This document shows, one piece after another, positions 29,962-39,160 of a stretch of 64,000 nt of DNA. Location of the stretch: positions 371,775-435,774 of the forward strand of contig CAWBNB010000003.1 in assembly GCA_963789885.1 (NCBI GenBank), written 5' to 3'. The notes under the pieces were generated by a model. The model was not told the DNA's origin, ran no database searches, and saw nothing but the letters and a program-made list of their open reading frames with translations. Source of the stretch: DATEDA01 sp963789885. Lineage in GTDB: Bacteria > Pseudomonadota > Gammaproteobacteria > Burkholderiales > SG8-39. Each line of letters opens with the position of its first letter. The stretch's first letter is position 1. The position numbers and the translations under genes were made by a program.

Positions 29962-31106
29962 TGAGCGAGCCACGCGCGAGTCTCCCCGCCGACCCCTGCG
30001 ACCTCGCGCCGCAGTACATCCGCGCGATCGCGCCCTACCAGCCGGGCAAGCCGATCTCGGAGCTCGCCCGCGAGATGGGGCTCGAGGAGGCGAGCATCGT
30101 CAAGCTCGCCTCGAACGAGAATCCGCTCGGCCTCGCGCCCAAGGCGCGTGCGGCGATCGAGGCGGCGCTGCCCGAGCTCGGCCGCTATCCCGACGGTAAC
30201 GGGTTCGAGCTGAAGAGCGCGCTTGCGTCGCGCTACGGCGTGCCGATGGCGCGGATCGTGCTCGGCAACGGCTCGAACGACGTCCTCGAGATGGTGGCAA
30301 GCGCGTTTCTCGGGCCGGGGCGCTCGGCGGTGTACGCCGAGCACGCCTTCGCCGTCTATCCGCTCGCCACCCAGGCGCGGGGTGCGCGCGGGATCGTCGT
30401 CCCGGCGAAGCGCTATGGGCACGATCTCGAGGCGATGGCGCGCGCAATCGATACTGACACGCGCGTCGTCTTCATCGCCAACCCGAACAACCCGACCGGC
30501 ACGCTCCTCGCGCCCGGGGAGATCGAGGCGTTCCTGCGCGCCGTGCCGCCGCAGGTGGCGGTTGTGATCGACGAGGCCTACAACGAGTACCTGCCGGCGG
30601 CGAAGCGCTACGACAGCGTCGCCTGGCTCGCGCGGCACCGGAACCTGATCCTCACGCGCACGTTTTCCAAGGCATACGGCCTTGCGGGGCTGCGCGTCGG
30701 GTTCGCGCTCTGCGACGAGCGCGTCGCGGATCTCCTCAACCGCGTCCGGCAACCGTTCAACGTCAACAACCTCGCGCTCGTCGCCGCGGCCGCCGCGCTC
30801 GGCGACGACGCGTTCGTGCGCCGCAGCCACGAGCTCAACCTCGCCGGCATGGCGCAGCTCACCGCCGGATTCGAGCGGCTCGGCCTCGCCTGGATCCCGT
30901 CGTACGGCAACTTCGTGAGCGTCGAGATCCCGCGCGGCGGCGGCGCCCCCCGGGCGGGCGCGGTGTTCGAGCGTCTCCTGCGGCAGGGCGTGATCGTGCG
31001 GCCGGTCGGCGGTTACGGCATGCCCGACCACCTGCGCGTGACCGTGGGCCTCGACGCCGAGAACGAGCGGTTCCTCGCCGCGCTGGCGGCAGCGCTCCGG
31101 GCCTGA
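29958..31106 (+). CDS. hisC: Histidinol-phosphate/aromatic aminotransferase
   Basis: The ATG at 29958 gives 382 residues of fold type I PLP aminotransferase. ASIVKLASNENPLGLAPKAR is the HisC N-terminal pattern. FIANPNNPTGTLLAPGE and VVIDEAYNEYLP follow. The PLP lysine is in LTRTFSKAYGLAGLRVGFAL, and VIVRPVGGYGMPDHLRVTVG is C-terminal. Placed between pheA and tyrA, it probably works on phenylpyruvate or hydroxyphenylpyruvate as the HisC2 paralogue, besides or instead of histidinol phosphate. Confidence 0.94.
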   Translation: MMSEPRASLPADPCDLAPQYIRAIAPYQPGKPISELAREMGLEEASIVKLASNENPLGLAPKARAAIEAALPELGRYPDGNGFELKSALASRYGVPMARIVLGNGSNDVLEMVASAFLGPGRSAVYAEHAFAVYPLATQARGARGIVVPAKRYGHDLEAMARAIDTDTRVVFIANPNNPTGTLLAPGEIEAFLRAVPPQVAVVIDEAYNEYLPAAKRYDSVAWLARHRNLILTRTFSKAYGLAGLRVGFALCDERVADLLNRVRQPFNVNNLALVAAAAALGDDAFVRRSHELNLAGMAQLTAGFERLGLAWIPSYGNFVSVEIPRGGGAPRAGAVFERLLRQGVIVRPVGGYGMPDHLRVTVGLDAENERFLAALAAALRA

Positions 31107-31113
31107 GCCGCTC

Positions 31114-31992
31114 GTGGCCGTCGCGATCGAGAAGCTCGTCGTTGTCGGCGTCGGGCTGATCGGCGCGTCGTTCGCGCTCGCGCTCAGGGAGGCGGGAGCG
31201 GTACGGAAGGTCGTCGGCGTCGGCCGCAGCCGCGCGAACCTCGAGCGCGCGCTCGCGACCGGCGCGATCGACGAGACGGCAGCCGACGCCGGGGCCGCCG
31301 CGGTCGGCGCCGACTTCGTCCTCGTCGCGACGCCGGTGGCGGCGATGGCGGAGGCGTTCGCGAGCCTCGCGACCCGGCTCCCGCGGGGGGCGGTGATCAC
31401 CGACGGCGGCAGCACGAAGCGGAGCGTGATCGCGGGCGCCCGGGCGGGGCTCGGCCCGCGCTTCGACCAGTTCGTGCCCGCGCACCCGATCGCGGGCTCC
31501 GATGAAAGCGGCGCCGCCGCCGCGAGCGCCGGGCTCTATCGCGGCCGCGAGGTGATCCTGACCCCGCTCGCCGAGACGCTGCCCGCGATGGTCGAGCGCG
31601 TGCGCAGCGCGTGGCAGGCGTGCGGTGCACGCGTGACCGAGATGGGTCCCGCGGAGCACGACGCCGTACTCGCCGCCGTCAGCCACCTGCCCCATCTGCT
31701 GTCCTTCGCGCTCGTTCGCGAGCTCGCGGCCCGCGCCGACGCCGGGAGCCTCCTTGCGCACGCGGGGACAGGGTTTCGCGACGTGAGCCGGCTCGCGGCG
31801 AGCAACCCCGAGATGTGGCGCGACATCTGCCTTGCCAACCGCGACGCCCTCCTCGGGGAGCTGCGCCGGTATCAGGACGAGCTCGCGCGCCTCGGCGCGG
31901 CGCTCGAGCAGTCGGACGGCGAAGCGCTCGAGCGCGCGTTCGCGGCGGCGCGCGCGGCGCGGCGCGCCTGGCTGGCGCTGGACGGGGAGTGA
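31114..31992 (+). CDS. tyrA: Prephenate dehydrogenase
   Basis: The GTG start at 31114 gives 292 residues. The NAD(P) loop is VVVGVGLIGASFALALREAG. DFVLVATPVAAMAEAF, AVITDGGSTKRSVI, FVPAHPIAGSDESGAAAASA (catalytic His) and LAAVSHLPHLLSFALV follow the TyrA family. It lacks a fused chorismate mutase or EPSP synthase; aroA is a separate gene starting five bases later. It oxidatively decarboxylates prephenate (or arogenate) towards tyrosine. Confidence 0.95.
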   Translation: MAVAIEKLVVVGVGLIGASFALALREAGAVRKVVGVGRSRANLERALATGAIDETAADAGAAAVGADFVLVATPVAAMAEAFASLATRLPRGAVITDGGSTKRSVIAGARAGLGPRFDQFVPAHPIAGSDESGAAAASAGLYRGREVILTPLAETLPAMVERVRSAWQACGARVTEMGPAEHDAVLAAVSHLPHLLSFALVRELAARADAGSLLAHAGTGFRDVSRLAASNPEMWRDICLANRDALLGELRRYQDELARLGAALEQSDGEALERAFAAARAARRAWLALDGE

Positions 31993-31997
31993 CCGCG

Positions 31998-33299
31998 ATG
32001 AGCGGCAACGGCGCGCGGCCTGCCCATCTCGACCTCGCGCCGGCGGCGCGGGCCGCGGGCACCGTGCGATTGCCGGGGTCGAAGAGCATCTCGAACCGGG
32101 CGCTCCTGCTCGCTGCGCTGAGCCGGGGCGAGACGAACCTGCGGGGCGTGCTCGAGTCGGACGACACGGCGCGCATGCTCGATGCGTTGCGCACGCTGGG
32201 GGTGGCCTGGACGCGAACCGGCGCCGGCGACTACACCGTGCAAGGCGTGGGCGGTGCGTTTCCGGTGCGCGCGGCCGATCTCTTCCTCGGGAACGCCGGC
32301 ACCGCGTTCAGGCCGCTCACTGCAGCCCTCGCGCTCGTGGGTGGTACCTACCGGCTCTCCGGCGTGCCGCGCATGCACGAGCGGCCGATCGGCGATCTCG
32401 TCGATGCGTTGCGCGCGCTCGGCGCCGACGTCGGGTACCTGGGCCGCGAAGGTTACCCCCCGCTCCAGATCCGGCCGGCGCGTGCGCTAGGCGAGGCGGC
32501 GAGCGTCCGTGGCGACGTCTCGAGCCAGTTCCTCAGCGCGCTGCTGATGGCGCTGCCGCTCGCCGGCCAGCGCGTTGCGGTGCAGGTGGCGGGCGAGCTC
32601 GTGTCGAAGCCGTACGTGGAGATCACGCTCGACCTGATGCGGCGGTTCGGCGTCGTGCTCGAGCGCGACGGGTGGCGGCGGTTCGCCGTGCCCGCGGGGG
32701 CCGCGTATCGCAGCCCCGGCGGCCTCGACGTCGAAGGCGACGCGTCGTCTGCGTCCTACTTCCTCGCCGCCGGGGCGGTCGGCGGCGGGCCGGTGCGCGT
32801 GGAGGGCGTCGACGCGTCGAGCATCCAGGGCGACGTGCGCTTCGTCGAGGTGCTGCGCGCGATGGGCGCCGATGTCACGTTCGGCGCGGGCTGGATCGAG
32901 GTGCGCGGCCGGGCGCCGCTGCGTCCGGTCGACCTCGACCTGAACCACATCCCCGATGCCGCGATGACGGCCGCGGTCCTGGCGCTCTTCGCCGACGGTC
33001 CGAGCACGATCCGCAACGTGGCGAACTGGCGGGTGAAGGAGACGGACCGTCTCGCGGCGATGGCGGCCGAGCTCCGCAAGGTCGGCGCGCGGGTCGAAGA
33101 GGGGCCGGATTTCCTCCGCGTCGAACCGCCGGCGAAATTCGTTCCGGCGACGATCGACACCTACGACGACCACCGGATGGCGATGTGCTTCTCGCTCGTC
33201 GCGCTCGGCGGCGTGGCAGTGCGGATCAACGATCCGCAGTGCGTGGCGAAGACGTTCCCCGACTACTTCCAGGTGTTCGCGGGGCTGGTTTCGGCATGA
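31998..33299 (+). CDS. aroA: 3-phosphoshikimate 1-carboxyvinyltransferase (EPSP synthase)
   Basis: The ATG at 31998 gives 433 residues. VRLPGSKSISNRALLLAALS is the PEP/S3P-binding motif and LFLGNAGTAFRPLTAALALV the second signature. GDVSSQFLSALLMALPLAG and VANWRVKETDRLAAMAAELR also match. The GNAGTA glycine is present, as in the classic glyphosate-sensitive class. It makes EPSP for chorismate synthesis. The stop overlaps the cmk start by four bases. Confidence 0.97.
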   Translation: MSGNGARPAHLDLAPAARAAGTVRLPGSKSISNRALLLAALSRGETNLRGVLESDDTARMLDALRTLGVAWTRTGAGDYTVQGVGGAFPVRAADLFLGNAGTAFRPLTAALALVGGTYRLSGVPRMHERPIGDLVDALRALGADVGYLGREGYPPLQIRPARALGEAASVRGDVSSQFLSALLMALPLAGQRVAVQVAGELVSKPYVEITLDLMRRFGVVLERDGWRRFAVPAGAAYRSPGGLDVEGDASSASYFLAAGAVGGGPVRVEGVDASSIQGDVRFVEVLRAMGADVTFGAGWIEVRGRAPLRPVDLDLNHIPDAAMTAAVLALFADGPSTIRNVANWRVKETDRLAAMAAELRKVGARVEEGPDFLRVEPPAKFVPATIDTYDDHRMAMCFSLVALGGVAVRINDPQCVAKTFPDYFQVFAGLVSA

Positions 33300-33961
33300 C
33301 CAGCGGCCAGGCGCCGGTCATCGCGATCGACGGGCCGTCGGCCTCGGGCAAGGGCACGGTGGCCCAGGCGGTCGCGCGTGCGCTCGGGTTCCACTACCTT
33401 GACAGCGGCGCTCTGTACCGGCTGGTGGCTCTTGCGGCCATGAATCGCGGCACCGACCTCGCCGACGAGGCGGGGCTCGCCGCGCTGGCAGCGGGGCTGG
33501 ATGCCCGCTTCGAGGCCGGCGAGATCCTCCTCGAGGGGGAACGGGCGACCGAAGCCATCCGGAGCGAGGCTTGCAGCGTCGCTTCCTCACGCGTGGCGGC
33601 TGTTCCAGGGGTCCGGGGCGCATTGCTCGACCGGCAGCGGGCCTTCCGGGAGTCGCCGGGGCTCGTGGCCGACGGCCGCGATATGGGGTCCGTGGTCTTT
33701 CCCGATGCACGGCTCAAGGTGTTCTTGACAGCAAGCCCCGAAACGCGTGCCGACCGCCGATATAAGCAGTTGAAAGACAAAGGAATCGCTGCTAACATCG
33801 CGACTCTTTTGCTCGACCTTGCGGAGCGCGACGCGCGCGACGCCGCCCGGGCCGTGGCGCCGCTCAGACCGGCGCCGGACGCCCGGATCCTCGATACCAC
33901 CGGGTTGACCCCGGACGAGGCGGCGGACGCGGTGCTGGCGTGGTACCGGGAGTCGAGCTGA
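33296..33961 (+). CDS. cmk: Cytidylate kinase
   Basis: The protein has 221 residues. The P-loop is VIAIDGPSASGKGTVAQAVA, followed by FHYLDSGALYRLVALAA, the NMP-binding part, VADGRDMGSVVFPDARLKVF and KQLKDKGI. It phosphorylates CMP and dCMP. cmk directly upstream of rpsA is a conserved proteobacterial pair. The ATG overlaps the aroA stop. Confidence 0.96.
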   Translation: MTSGQAPVIAIDGPSASGKGTVAQAVARALGFHYLDSGALYRLVALAAMNRGTDLADEAGLAALAAGLDARFEAGEILLEGERATEAIRSEACSVASSRVAAVPGVRGALLDRQRAFRESPGLVADGRDMGSVVFPDARLKVFLTASPETRADRRYKQLKDKGIAANIATLLLDLAERDARDAARAVAPLRPAPDARILDTTGLTPDEAADAVLAWYRESS

Positions 33962-34062
33962 ACGGGTGGCGGCGGGCGTCGAGCCTGTCCGCCGTGTGAG
34001 CAACCAGCCCCGTCGGGCGCCAACACCGCGGCGACGGGCCAAAAAGGTCAGGTCAATCAATT

Positions 34063-35781
34063 ATGTCTACAGTCTCCCCCGCCATTGCCCCGCAGGAAAG
34101 TTTCGCCCAGCTCTTCGAGGAGAGCCTCCATCGCAAGGAGATGCGGGTCGGCGAGGTGATCACCGCCGAGGTCGTGCGCGTCGACCAGAACATCGTCGTG
34201 GTCAACGCCGGCCTCAAGTCCGAATCGGTCATTCCGATCGAGGAGTTCCGCAACGACCGCGGCGAGGTCGAGGTCAAGATCGGCGATTTCGTGCCGGTGG
34301 CGATCGAGGCCCTCGAGGACGGCTACGGCGAAACGCGCCTGTCGCGCGACAAGGCGAAGCGGCTCGCCGCGTGGCTCGATCTCGAGAAATCACTCGAGGC
34401 GGGTACCACCGCGCAGGGCGTCATCACCGGCAAGGTGAAGGGCGGCCTCACCGTCATGATCAACGGCATCCGGGCGTTCCTGCCCGGCTCCCTCGTCGAC
34501 ATGCGTCCGGTCAAGGACACCACGCCCTACGAGGGCAAGACGATGGAGTTCAAGGTCATCAAGCTCGACCGCAAGCGGAACAACGTGGTCGTATCGCGCC
34601 GCGCGGTCCTCGAGCAGAACGCCGGCGCCGAGCGCGAGGCGCTGCTTGCGAGCCTGCAGGAGGGCACGGTCGTCAAGGGCATCGTCAAGAACATCACCGA
34701 CTACGGCGCGTTCGTCGACCTCGGCGGGATCGACGGCCTGCTGCACATCACCGATCTCGCCTGGCGCCGCGTGAAGCACCCGTCGGAGGTGCTCGCGGTC
34801 GGCGACGAGGTGACGGCGAAGGTGCTGCGCTTCGACCAGGAGAAGAACCGCGTCTCGCTCGGCCTCAAGCAGCTCGGCGAGGACCCGTGGGTCGGCATCT
34901 CGCGCCGCTACCCGCCCGGCACGCGGCTCTTCGGCAAGGTCACCAACCTCACCGACTACGGCGCCTTCGTCGAGATCGAGTCGGGCATCGAGGGCCTGGT
35001 GCACGTGTCGGAGATGGACTGGACGAACAAGAACGTCCACCCGTCGAAGGTCGTGCAGCTCGGCGACGAGGTCGAGGTGATGATCCTCGAGATCGACGAG
35101 GACCGCCGGCGCATCTCGCTCGGCATGAAGCAGTGCATGCCGAACCCGTGGGAGGAGTTCGCGCAGAACCACCGCAAGGGCGACCGCGTGAAGGGCGTGA
35201 TCAAGTCGATCACCGACTTCGGCATCTTCATCGGGCTCCCCGGCGGGATCGACGGCCTGGTGCACCTCTCCGATCTCTCCTGGTCGAAGGCCGGCGAAGA
35301 GGCGGTGCGCGACTACAAGAAGGGCGACGAGGTCGAGGCGGTCGTGTTGTCGATCGACACCGAGCGCGAGCGCATCTCGCTCGGGATGAAGCAGCTCGAG
35401 GGCGATCCGTTCACTACCTACGTCGCGACGCACGACAAGGGCACGGTGGTCACCGGCACGGTGAAGTCGGTCGACGCCAAGGGCGCGGTGGTCTCGCTCG
35501 GCGGTGACGTGGAAGGCTACCTCCGCGCTTCCGAGGTGGCACGCGACCGCGTGGAGGACGCGCGCACCCACCTGAAGGAAGGCGACCAGGTCCCGGTGAT
35601 GATCATCAACATCGACCGCAAGAACCGCACGATCAACCTGTCGGTCAAGGCGCGGGAAGTTGCGGAGGAGAACGAGGCGATGGCGAAGCTGCAGAGCTCG
35701 TCGTCGGCGAGCGCGGGAACCACGAGCCTCGGCGCGCTCCTCAAGGCGAAGCTGGACAACAAGAACGCGCAGCGCGACTAA
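34063..35781 (+). CDS. rpsA: 30S ribosomal protein S1
   Basis: The protein has 572 residues with six S1 OB-fold repeats: two diverged N-terminal ribosome-docking repeats (about 30-180), then four canonical repeats with GIVKNITDYGAFVDLGGIDG, GKVTNLTDYGAFVEIESGIE, GVIKSITDFGIFIGLPGGID and TVKSVDAKGAVVSLGGDVEG. It brings mRNA to the 30S subunit. The N-terminus MSTVSPAIAPQESFAQLFEE is typical. A leader of about 100 bases separates it from cmk; in relatives S1 autoregulates through its leader, but no structure was assigned here. Confidence 0.98.
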   Translation: MSTVSPAIAPQESFAQLFEESLHRKEMRVGEVITAEVVRVDQNIVVVNAGLKSESVIPIEEFRNDRGEVEVKIGDFVPVAIEALEDGYGETRLSRDKAKRLAAWLDLEKSLEAGTTAQGVITGKVKGGLTVMINGIRAFLPGSLVDMRPVKDTTPYEGKTMEFKVIKLDRKRNNVVVSRRAVLEQNAGAEREALLASLQEGTVVKGIVKNITDYGAFVDLGGIDGLLHITDLAWRRVKHPSEVLAVGDEVTAKVLRFDQEKNRVSLGLKQLGEDPWVGISRRYPPGTRLFGKVTNLTDYGAFVEIESGIEGLVHVSEMDWTNKNVHPSKVVQLGDEVEVMILEIDEDRRRISLGMKQCMPNPWEEFAQNHRKGDRVKGVIKSITDFGIFIGLPGGIDGLVHLSDLSWSKAGEEAVRDYKKGDEVEAVVLSIDTERERISLGMKQLEGDPFTTYVATHDKGTVVTGTVKSVDAKGAVVSLGGDVEGYLRASEVARDRVEDARTHLKEGDQVPVMIINIDRKNRTINLSVKAREVAEENEAMAKLQSSSSASAGTTSLGALLKAKLDNKNAQRD

Positions 35782-35826
35782 CCGCGCGCGCGGGCCTCAG
35801 GCAGCGGGTATTGGGAGGGGAGGCGC

Positions 35827-36162
35827 ATGACCAAGTCGGAGCTGATCGCGCGGCTCGCGAGCCGTTATCCGCAGCTCGTGGCCAAGGATGCGGAGTACGC
35901 GGTCAAGATGATCCTGGACGCGATGACGCAGAGCCTGGTGAGCGGCCAGCGCATCGAGATCCGGGGGTTCGGCAGCTTCGGGCTGAACCACCGGCCGGCG
36001 CGCACCGGGCGCAATCCGAAGTCGGGCGAGAAGGTGTACGTGCCGGAGAAGTTCGTGCCGCACTTCAAGGCCGGCAAGGAACTGCGCGAGCGCGTCGACG
36101 GCGAGGACGGAACGGAGGATCGCGAGCCGCAACGCGAGCCGCAGCGGCAGGCGAGCGGCTGA
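35827..36162 (+). CDS. ihfB: Integration host factor subunit beta
   Basis: The protein has 111 residues. MTKSELIARLASRYPQLVAK is the IhfB start. The DNA-bending arm is RIEIRGFGSFGLNHRPARTG then RNPKSGEKVYVPEK, with the intercalating proline in RNP. The C-terminal tail after KELRERVD is acidic and Gln/Arg-rich and slightly longer than usual. IHF bends DNA in recombination, replication and sigma-54 transcription, and may assist the sigma-54 promoter near 8.7 kb. AGGGGAGGCGC is the ribosome site. Confidence 0.97.
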   Translation: MTKSELIARLASRYPQLVAKDAEYAVKMILDAMTQSLVSGQRIEIRGFGSFGLNHRPARTGRNPKSGEKVYVPEKFVPHFKAGKELRERVDGEDGTEDREPQREPQRQASG

Positions 36163-36212
36163 CCCCGGTGGCGGTCTCTTTCGGGGGACGCGCGCGACAG
36201 GGGGGATGACCG

Positions 36213-36533
36213 ATGGCCGTGCTGCGATTCCTGTCGTTCCTCGGCTGGCTCGCGGTGTTCGCGGTGCTGGTCGTCTTCGCCATCAAGAACACCGAGCCCG
36301 CGACGCTCCATTTCTACTTCGACCGAACGTGGCAGGCGCCGCTCGTGTTCATCGTGGCGGTGAGTTTCGTGGCCGGGGCGGCGTTCGGCGTGATCGCCTG
36401 CATCGCGCCGATCGCGCGCCAGCGGCGCGAGATCGCCCGCCTCGAGAAAGAGCTGCGGCTGCGCGAGCCGGCGCCGGGCGACGGCGAGCCGCCGCGGCCG
36501 GCGACGGTGCCCGACGTGCCGTCGCTGCCATAG
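36213..36533 (+). CDS. lapA: Lipopolysaccharide assembly protein A
   Basis: The protein has 106 residues with two membrane helices (FLSFLGWLAVFAVLVVFAIK and LVFIVAVSFVAGAAFGVIAC) separated by NTEPATLHFYFDRTWQAP. A basic cytoplasmic coiled stretch (RQRREIARLEKELRLRE) and a proline-rich tail follow. This is the LapA/YciS pattern. It sits between ihfB and lapB as in Enterobacteria. With LapB it tunes LpxC turnover and LPS transport. Confidence 0.93.
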   Translation: MAVLRFLSFLGWLAVFAVLVVFAIKNTEPATLHFYFDRTWQAPLVFIVAVSFVAGAAFGVIACIAPIARQRREIARLEKELRLREPAPGDGEPPRPATVPDVPSLP

Positions 36534-36583
36534 GCGCGCCGGTCGAAGCGAGTCTCGCGCCGCCACCGTCGACCCGAATCGTC

Positions 36584-37759
36584 ATGGAGTTCGAGTTCTG
36601 GTGGCTGATCGCGTTCCCGGTCTTCTTCGGTCTCGGGTGGCTCGCCGCCCGCATCGACATCCGGCACCTCGTCACCGAGTCGCGCAGCGTCCCGCAGACC
36701 TACTTCAAGGGCCTGAACTTCCTGCTGAACGAGCAGCCCGACAAGGCGATCGAGGCGTTCATCGAGGTGGTGAAGGTGGACCCCGAAACGGTGGATCTCC
36801 ATTTCGCGCTCGGGAGCCTCTTCCGCCGCCGGGGCGAGACCGAACGCGCGATCCGGATGCACAAGAACCTCCTCGACCGTTCCGACCTCGCCGCCGAGCA
36901 GCGCGTGCAGGCGCTCTCCGAGCTCGGGCACGACTACCTGAAAGCGGGGCTCCTCGACCGCGCCGAGGAGGTGTTCGTGCGGCTCCGCGACGGCCCGCAG
37001 CGCCTGGAGGCGCTGCAGCGCCTCCTCGACATCTACCAGCAGGAGAAAGAGTGGCAGCGGGCGATCGAGACCGCGCGGGCGCTAGAGAAGGAGACCGGGC
37101 AATCCTGGCAGAAGGAGATTGCCGAGTTCCATTGCGAGATGGCGGCGGTCGAGGCGACGCATTCGCGCCCGGACGCGGCCCTGGGACACCTGAACGACGC
37201 GCTCCAGGCGAACCGCAAGTGCGTGCGCGCGAGCATCCTGCTCGGCGACCTTGCCGCCGCCGCGGGTCGGCACGACGAGGCGGTCGAGCACTGGAAGCGG
37301 GTGGAAACGCAGAACCCCGCGTTCCTGGCGCTGGTCGCGCATCGTCTTCTCAAGAGCTTCCAGGCGCTCGGCGACACTGCGACCGGGCTCACGCTGCTGC
37401 GCGGCTACCTCGCGCAATACCCGTCGCTCGATCTGCTCGACGTGGCGTTCCAGTCGACGCTCGACGCGGAAGGGCCGGACGCGGCCTACGCGCTCGTCCG
37501 CGACGAGCTGCGGCGCAACCCGACGCTCCTCGGCCTCGACCGGCTGCTCGAGGCGCAACTGCTCGCCGCGCCGGCGGAGCGGCGCCACGACCTCGAGCTG
37601 GTGCGCAACCTCGTGCAGGGGCAGACGCGGCGGCTCTCGCGCTACAAGTGCGAGAACTGCGGGTTCCGCGCGCGGCAGTTCTACTGGCAGTGCCCGGCGT
37701 GCCTCGCCTGGGAGACCTACCCGCCGCGGCGGACCGAGGAGTTCGATCTTGCGCCATAA
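36584..37759 (+). CDS. lapB: Lipopolysaccharide assembly protein B (TPR, rubredoxin-type zinc site)
   Basis: The ATG at 36584 gives 391 residues. An N-terminal membrane helix (FWWLIAFPVFFGLGWLAARI) is followed by RSVPQTYFKGLNFLLNEQPD and a run of TPR units (about 35-345). A C-terminal CENCGFRARQFYWQCPACL site (about 355-375) has four cysteines as in rubredoxin. LapB recruits LpxC to FtsH for degradation and so limits LPS synthesis. Confidence 0.96.
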   Translation: MEFEFWWLIAFPVFFGLGWLAARIDIRHLVTESRSVPQTYFKGLNFLLNEQPDKAIEAFIEVVKVDPETVDLHFALGSLFRRRGETERAIRMHKNLLDRSDLAAEQRVQALSELGHDYLKAGLLDRAEEVFVRLRDGPQRLEALQRLLDIYQQEKEWQRAIETARALEKETGQSWQKEIAEFHCEMAAVEATHSRPDAALGHLNDALQANRKCVRASILLGDLAAAAGRHDEAVEHWKRVETQNPAFLALVAHRLLKSFQALGDTATGLTLLRGYLAQYPSLDLLDVAFQSTLDAEGPDAAYALVRDELRRNPTLLGLDRLLEAQLLAAPAERRHDLELVRNLVQGQTRRLSRYKCENCGFRARQFYWQCPACLAWETYPPRRTEEFDLAP

Positions 37760-37813
37760 CGTGCGACGTCTCGCCGTAACGTGCGACCTTTCGAGGCCTG
37801 AGCAGGTGCACCA

Positions 37814-39160
37814 ATGAAAATCACCATGATCGGCACCGGCTACGTCGGCCTCGTCTCGGGCGCGTGCTTCGCCGAGGTCGGCAACGACGTGCTCTGCTTC
37901 GACGTCGATCCGCGGAAGATCGCCGCCCTGAACGCCGGCGAGGTGCCGATCCACGAGCCCGGCCTGCCGGAGCTGGTCGAGCGCAACGCCGCCGCCGGGC
38001 GGCTGCGGTTCACCACCGATCCCGCGGAAAGCGTGGCGCACGGGCGCGTGCAGTTCATCGCCGTCGGCACGCCGCCGGACGAGGACGGCTCGGCCGACCT
38101 CAAGCACGTCGTCGCGGCCGCGCGCACGATCGGGCGCCACATGACCGAACACCGCCTCGTCGTCGACAAGTCCACCGTACCGGTCGGCACGGCCGACGCG
38201 GTGCGCGAGGCGATCGGCCGGGAGCTCGCTGCGCGCGGCGCATCGATCCCGTTCGAGGTGGTCTCGAACCCCGAGTTCCTGAAGGAGGGAGCGGCGGTCG
38301 ACGACTTCATGCGCCCCGACCGCGTCGTCATCGGCTCCGACGACCCGGAGGCGACGCGCGTCATGCGGATGCTCTACGCCCCGTTCCAGCGCAACCACGA
38401 GCGGTTGATCGTGATGGACGTCCGCTCGGCCGAGCTCACCAAGTACGCGGCGAACGCGATGCTCGCCACCCGCATCTCGTTCATGAACGAGATGGCGAAC
38501 CTCGCCGAGCGCCTCGGCGCGGACGTGGAGCAGGTGCGCCGGGGCATCGGCGCCGACCCGCGGATCGGGTTCCATTTTCTCTATCCCGGCGCGGGCTATG
38601 GGGGTTCCTGCTTCCCGAAGGACGTGAAGGCGGTCGTCAAGACGGCGGCGGACGCCGGGATCGACCTGCAGCTCCTCGCTGCGGTGGAGCGGGTGAACGA
38701 GGCGCAGAAGCGCGTGCTCGTCGACAAGGTCGTGCGGCGGTTCGGCGAGAACCTCGCCGGCCGGACCTTCGCGGTCTGGGGGCTCGCGTTCAAGCCCAAC
38801 ACCGACGACATGCGCGAGGCGCCGAGCCTCGTGATCGTGGCGGAGCTCCTCGCGCGCGGCGCGACCGTGCGCGCCTACGACCCGGCGGCGATGGAGTCCG
38901 CCCGGCGCGCGTTCGGCGCGGAGCCGCGGCTCGCGTATGCGAGCTCGCCGCTCGACGCCGTGACCGGCACCGACGCGCTCGTCATCGTCACCGAGTGGAA
39001 GGAGTTCCGCAGCCCCGACTTCGACGCGATCCGTACGCGGCTGAAGCAGCCGGTGATCTTCGACGGGCGGAACCTCTACGAGCCGGCCGATGTCGCGCGG
39101 CTCGGGTTCGAGTACTTCCCGATCGGCAGAACGGTCGGCCGGGGCGGGAGCGGCGAGTGA
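37814..39160 (+). CDS. ugd: UDP-glucose 6-dehydrogenase
   Basis: The protein has 448 residues. The NAD loop is MKITMIGTGYVGLVSGACFA. FIAVGTPPDEDGSADLKHVV, VVSNPEFLKEGAAVDDFMRP and the catalytic cysteine (about 266) in YPGAGYGGSCFPKDVKAVVK match the family. It oxidises UDP-glucose to UDP-glucuronate for surface polysaccharides. The 54 bases upstream hold two copies of taacgtgcgac 20 bases apart. The stop overlaps the GTG of the heptose kinase gene. Confidence 0.96.
   Translation: MKITMIGTGYVGLVSGACFAEVGNDVLCFDVDPRKIAALNAGEVPIHEPGLPELVERNAAAGRLRFTTDPAESVAHGRVQFIAVGTPPDEDGSADLKHVVAAARTIGRHMTEHRLVVDKSTVPVGTADAVREAIGRELAARGASIPFEVVSNPEFLKEGAAVDDFMRPDRVVIGSDDPEATRVMRMLYAPFQRNHERLIVMDVRSAELTKYAANAMLATRISFMNEMANLAERLGADVEQVRRGIGADPRIGFHFLYPGAGYGGSCFPKDVKAVVKTAADAGIDLQLLAAVERVNEAQKRVLVDKVVRRFGENLAGRTFAVWGLAFKPNTDDMREAPSLVIVAELLARGATVRAYDPAAMESARRAFGAEPRLAYASSPLDAVTGTDALVIVTEWKEFRSPDFDAIRTRLKQPVIFDGRNLYEPADVARLGFEYFPIGRTVGRGGSGE

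Noticed and set aside
37757..37790. Two copies of taacgtgcgac between lapB and ugd
   Set aside because: Two short copies 20 bases apart are too little to call an operator. They are noted under ugd only.
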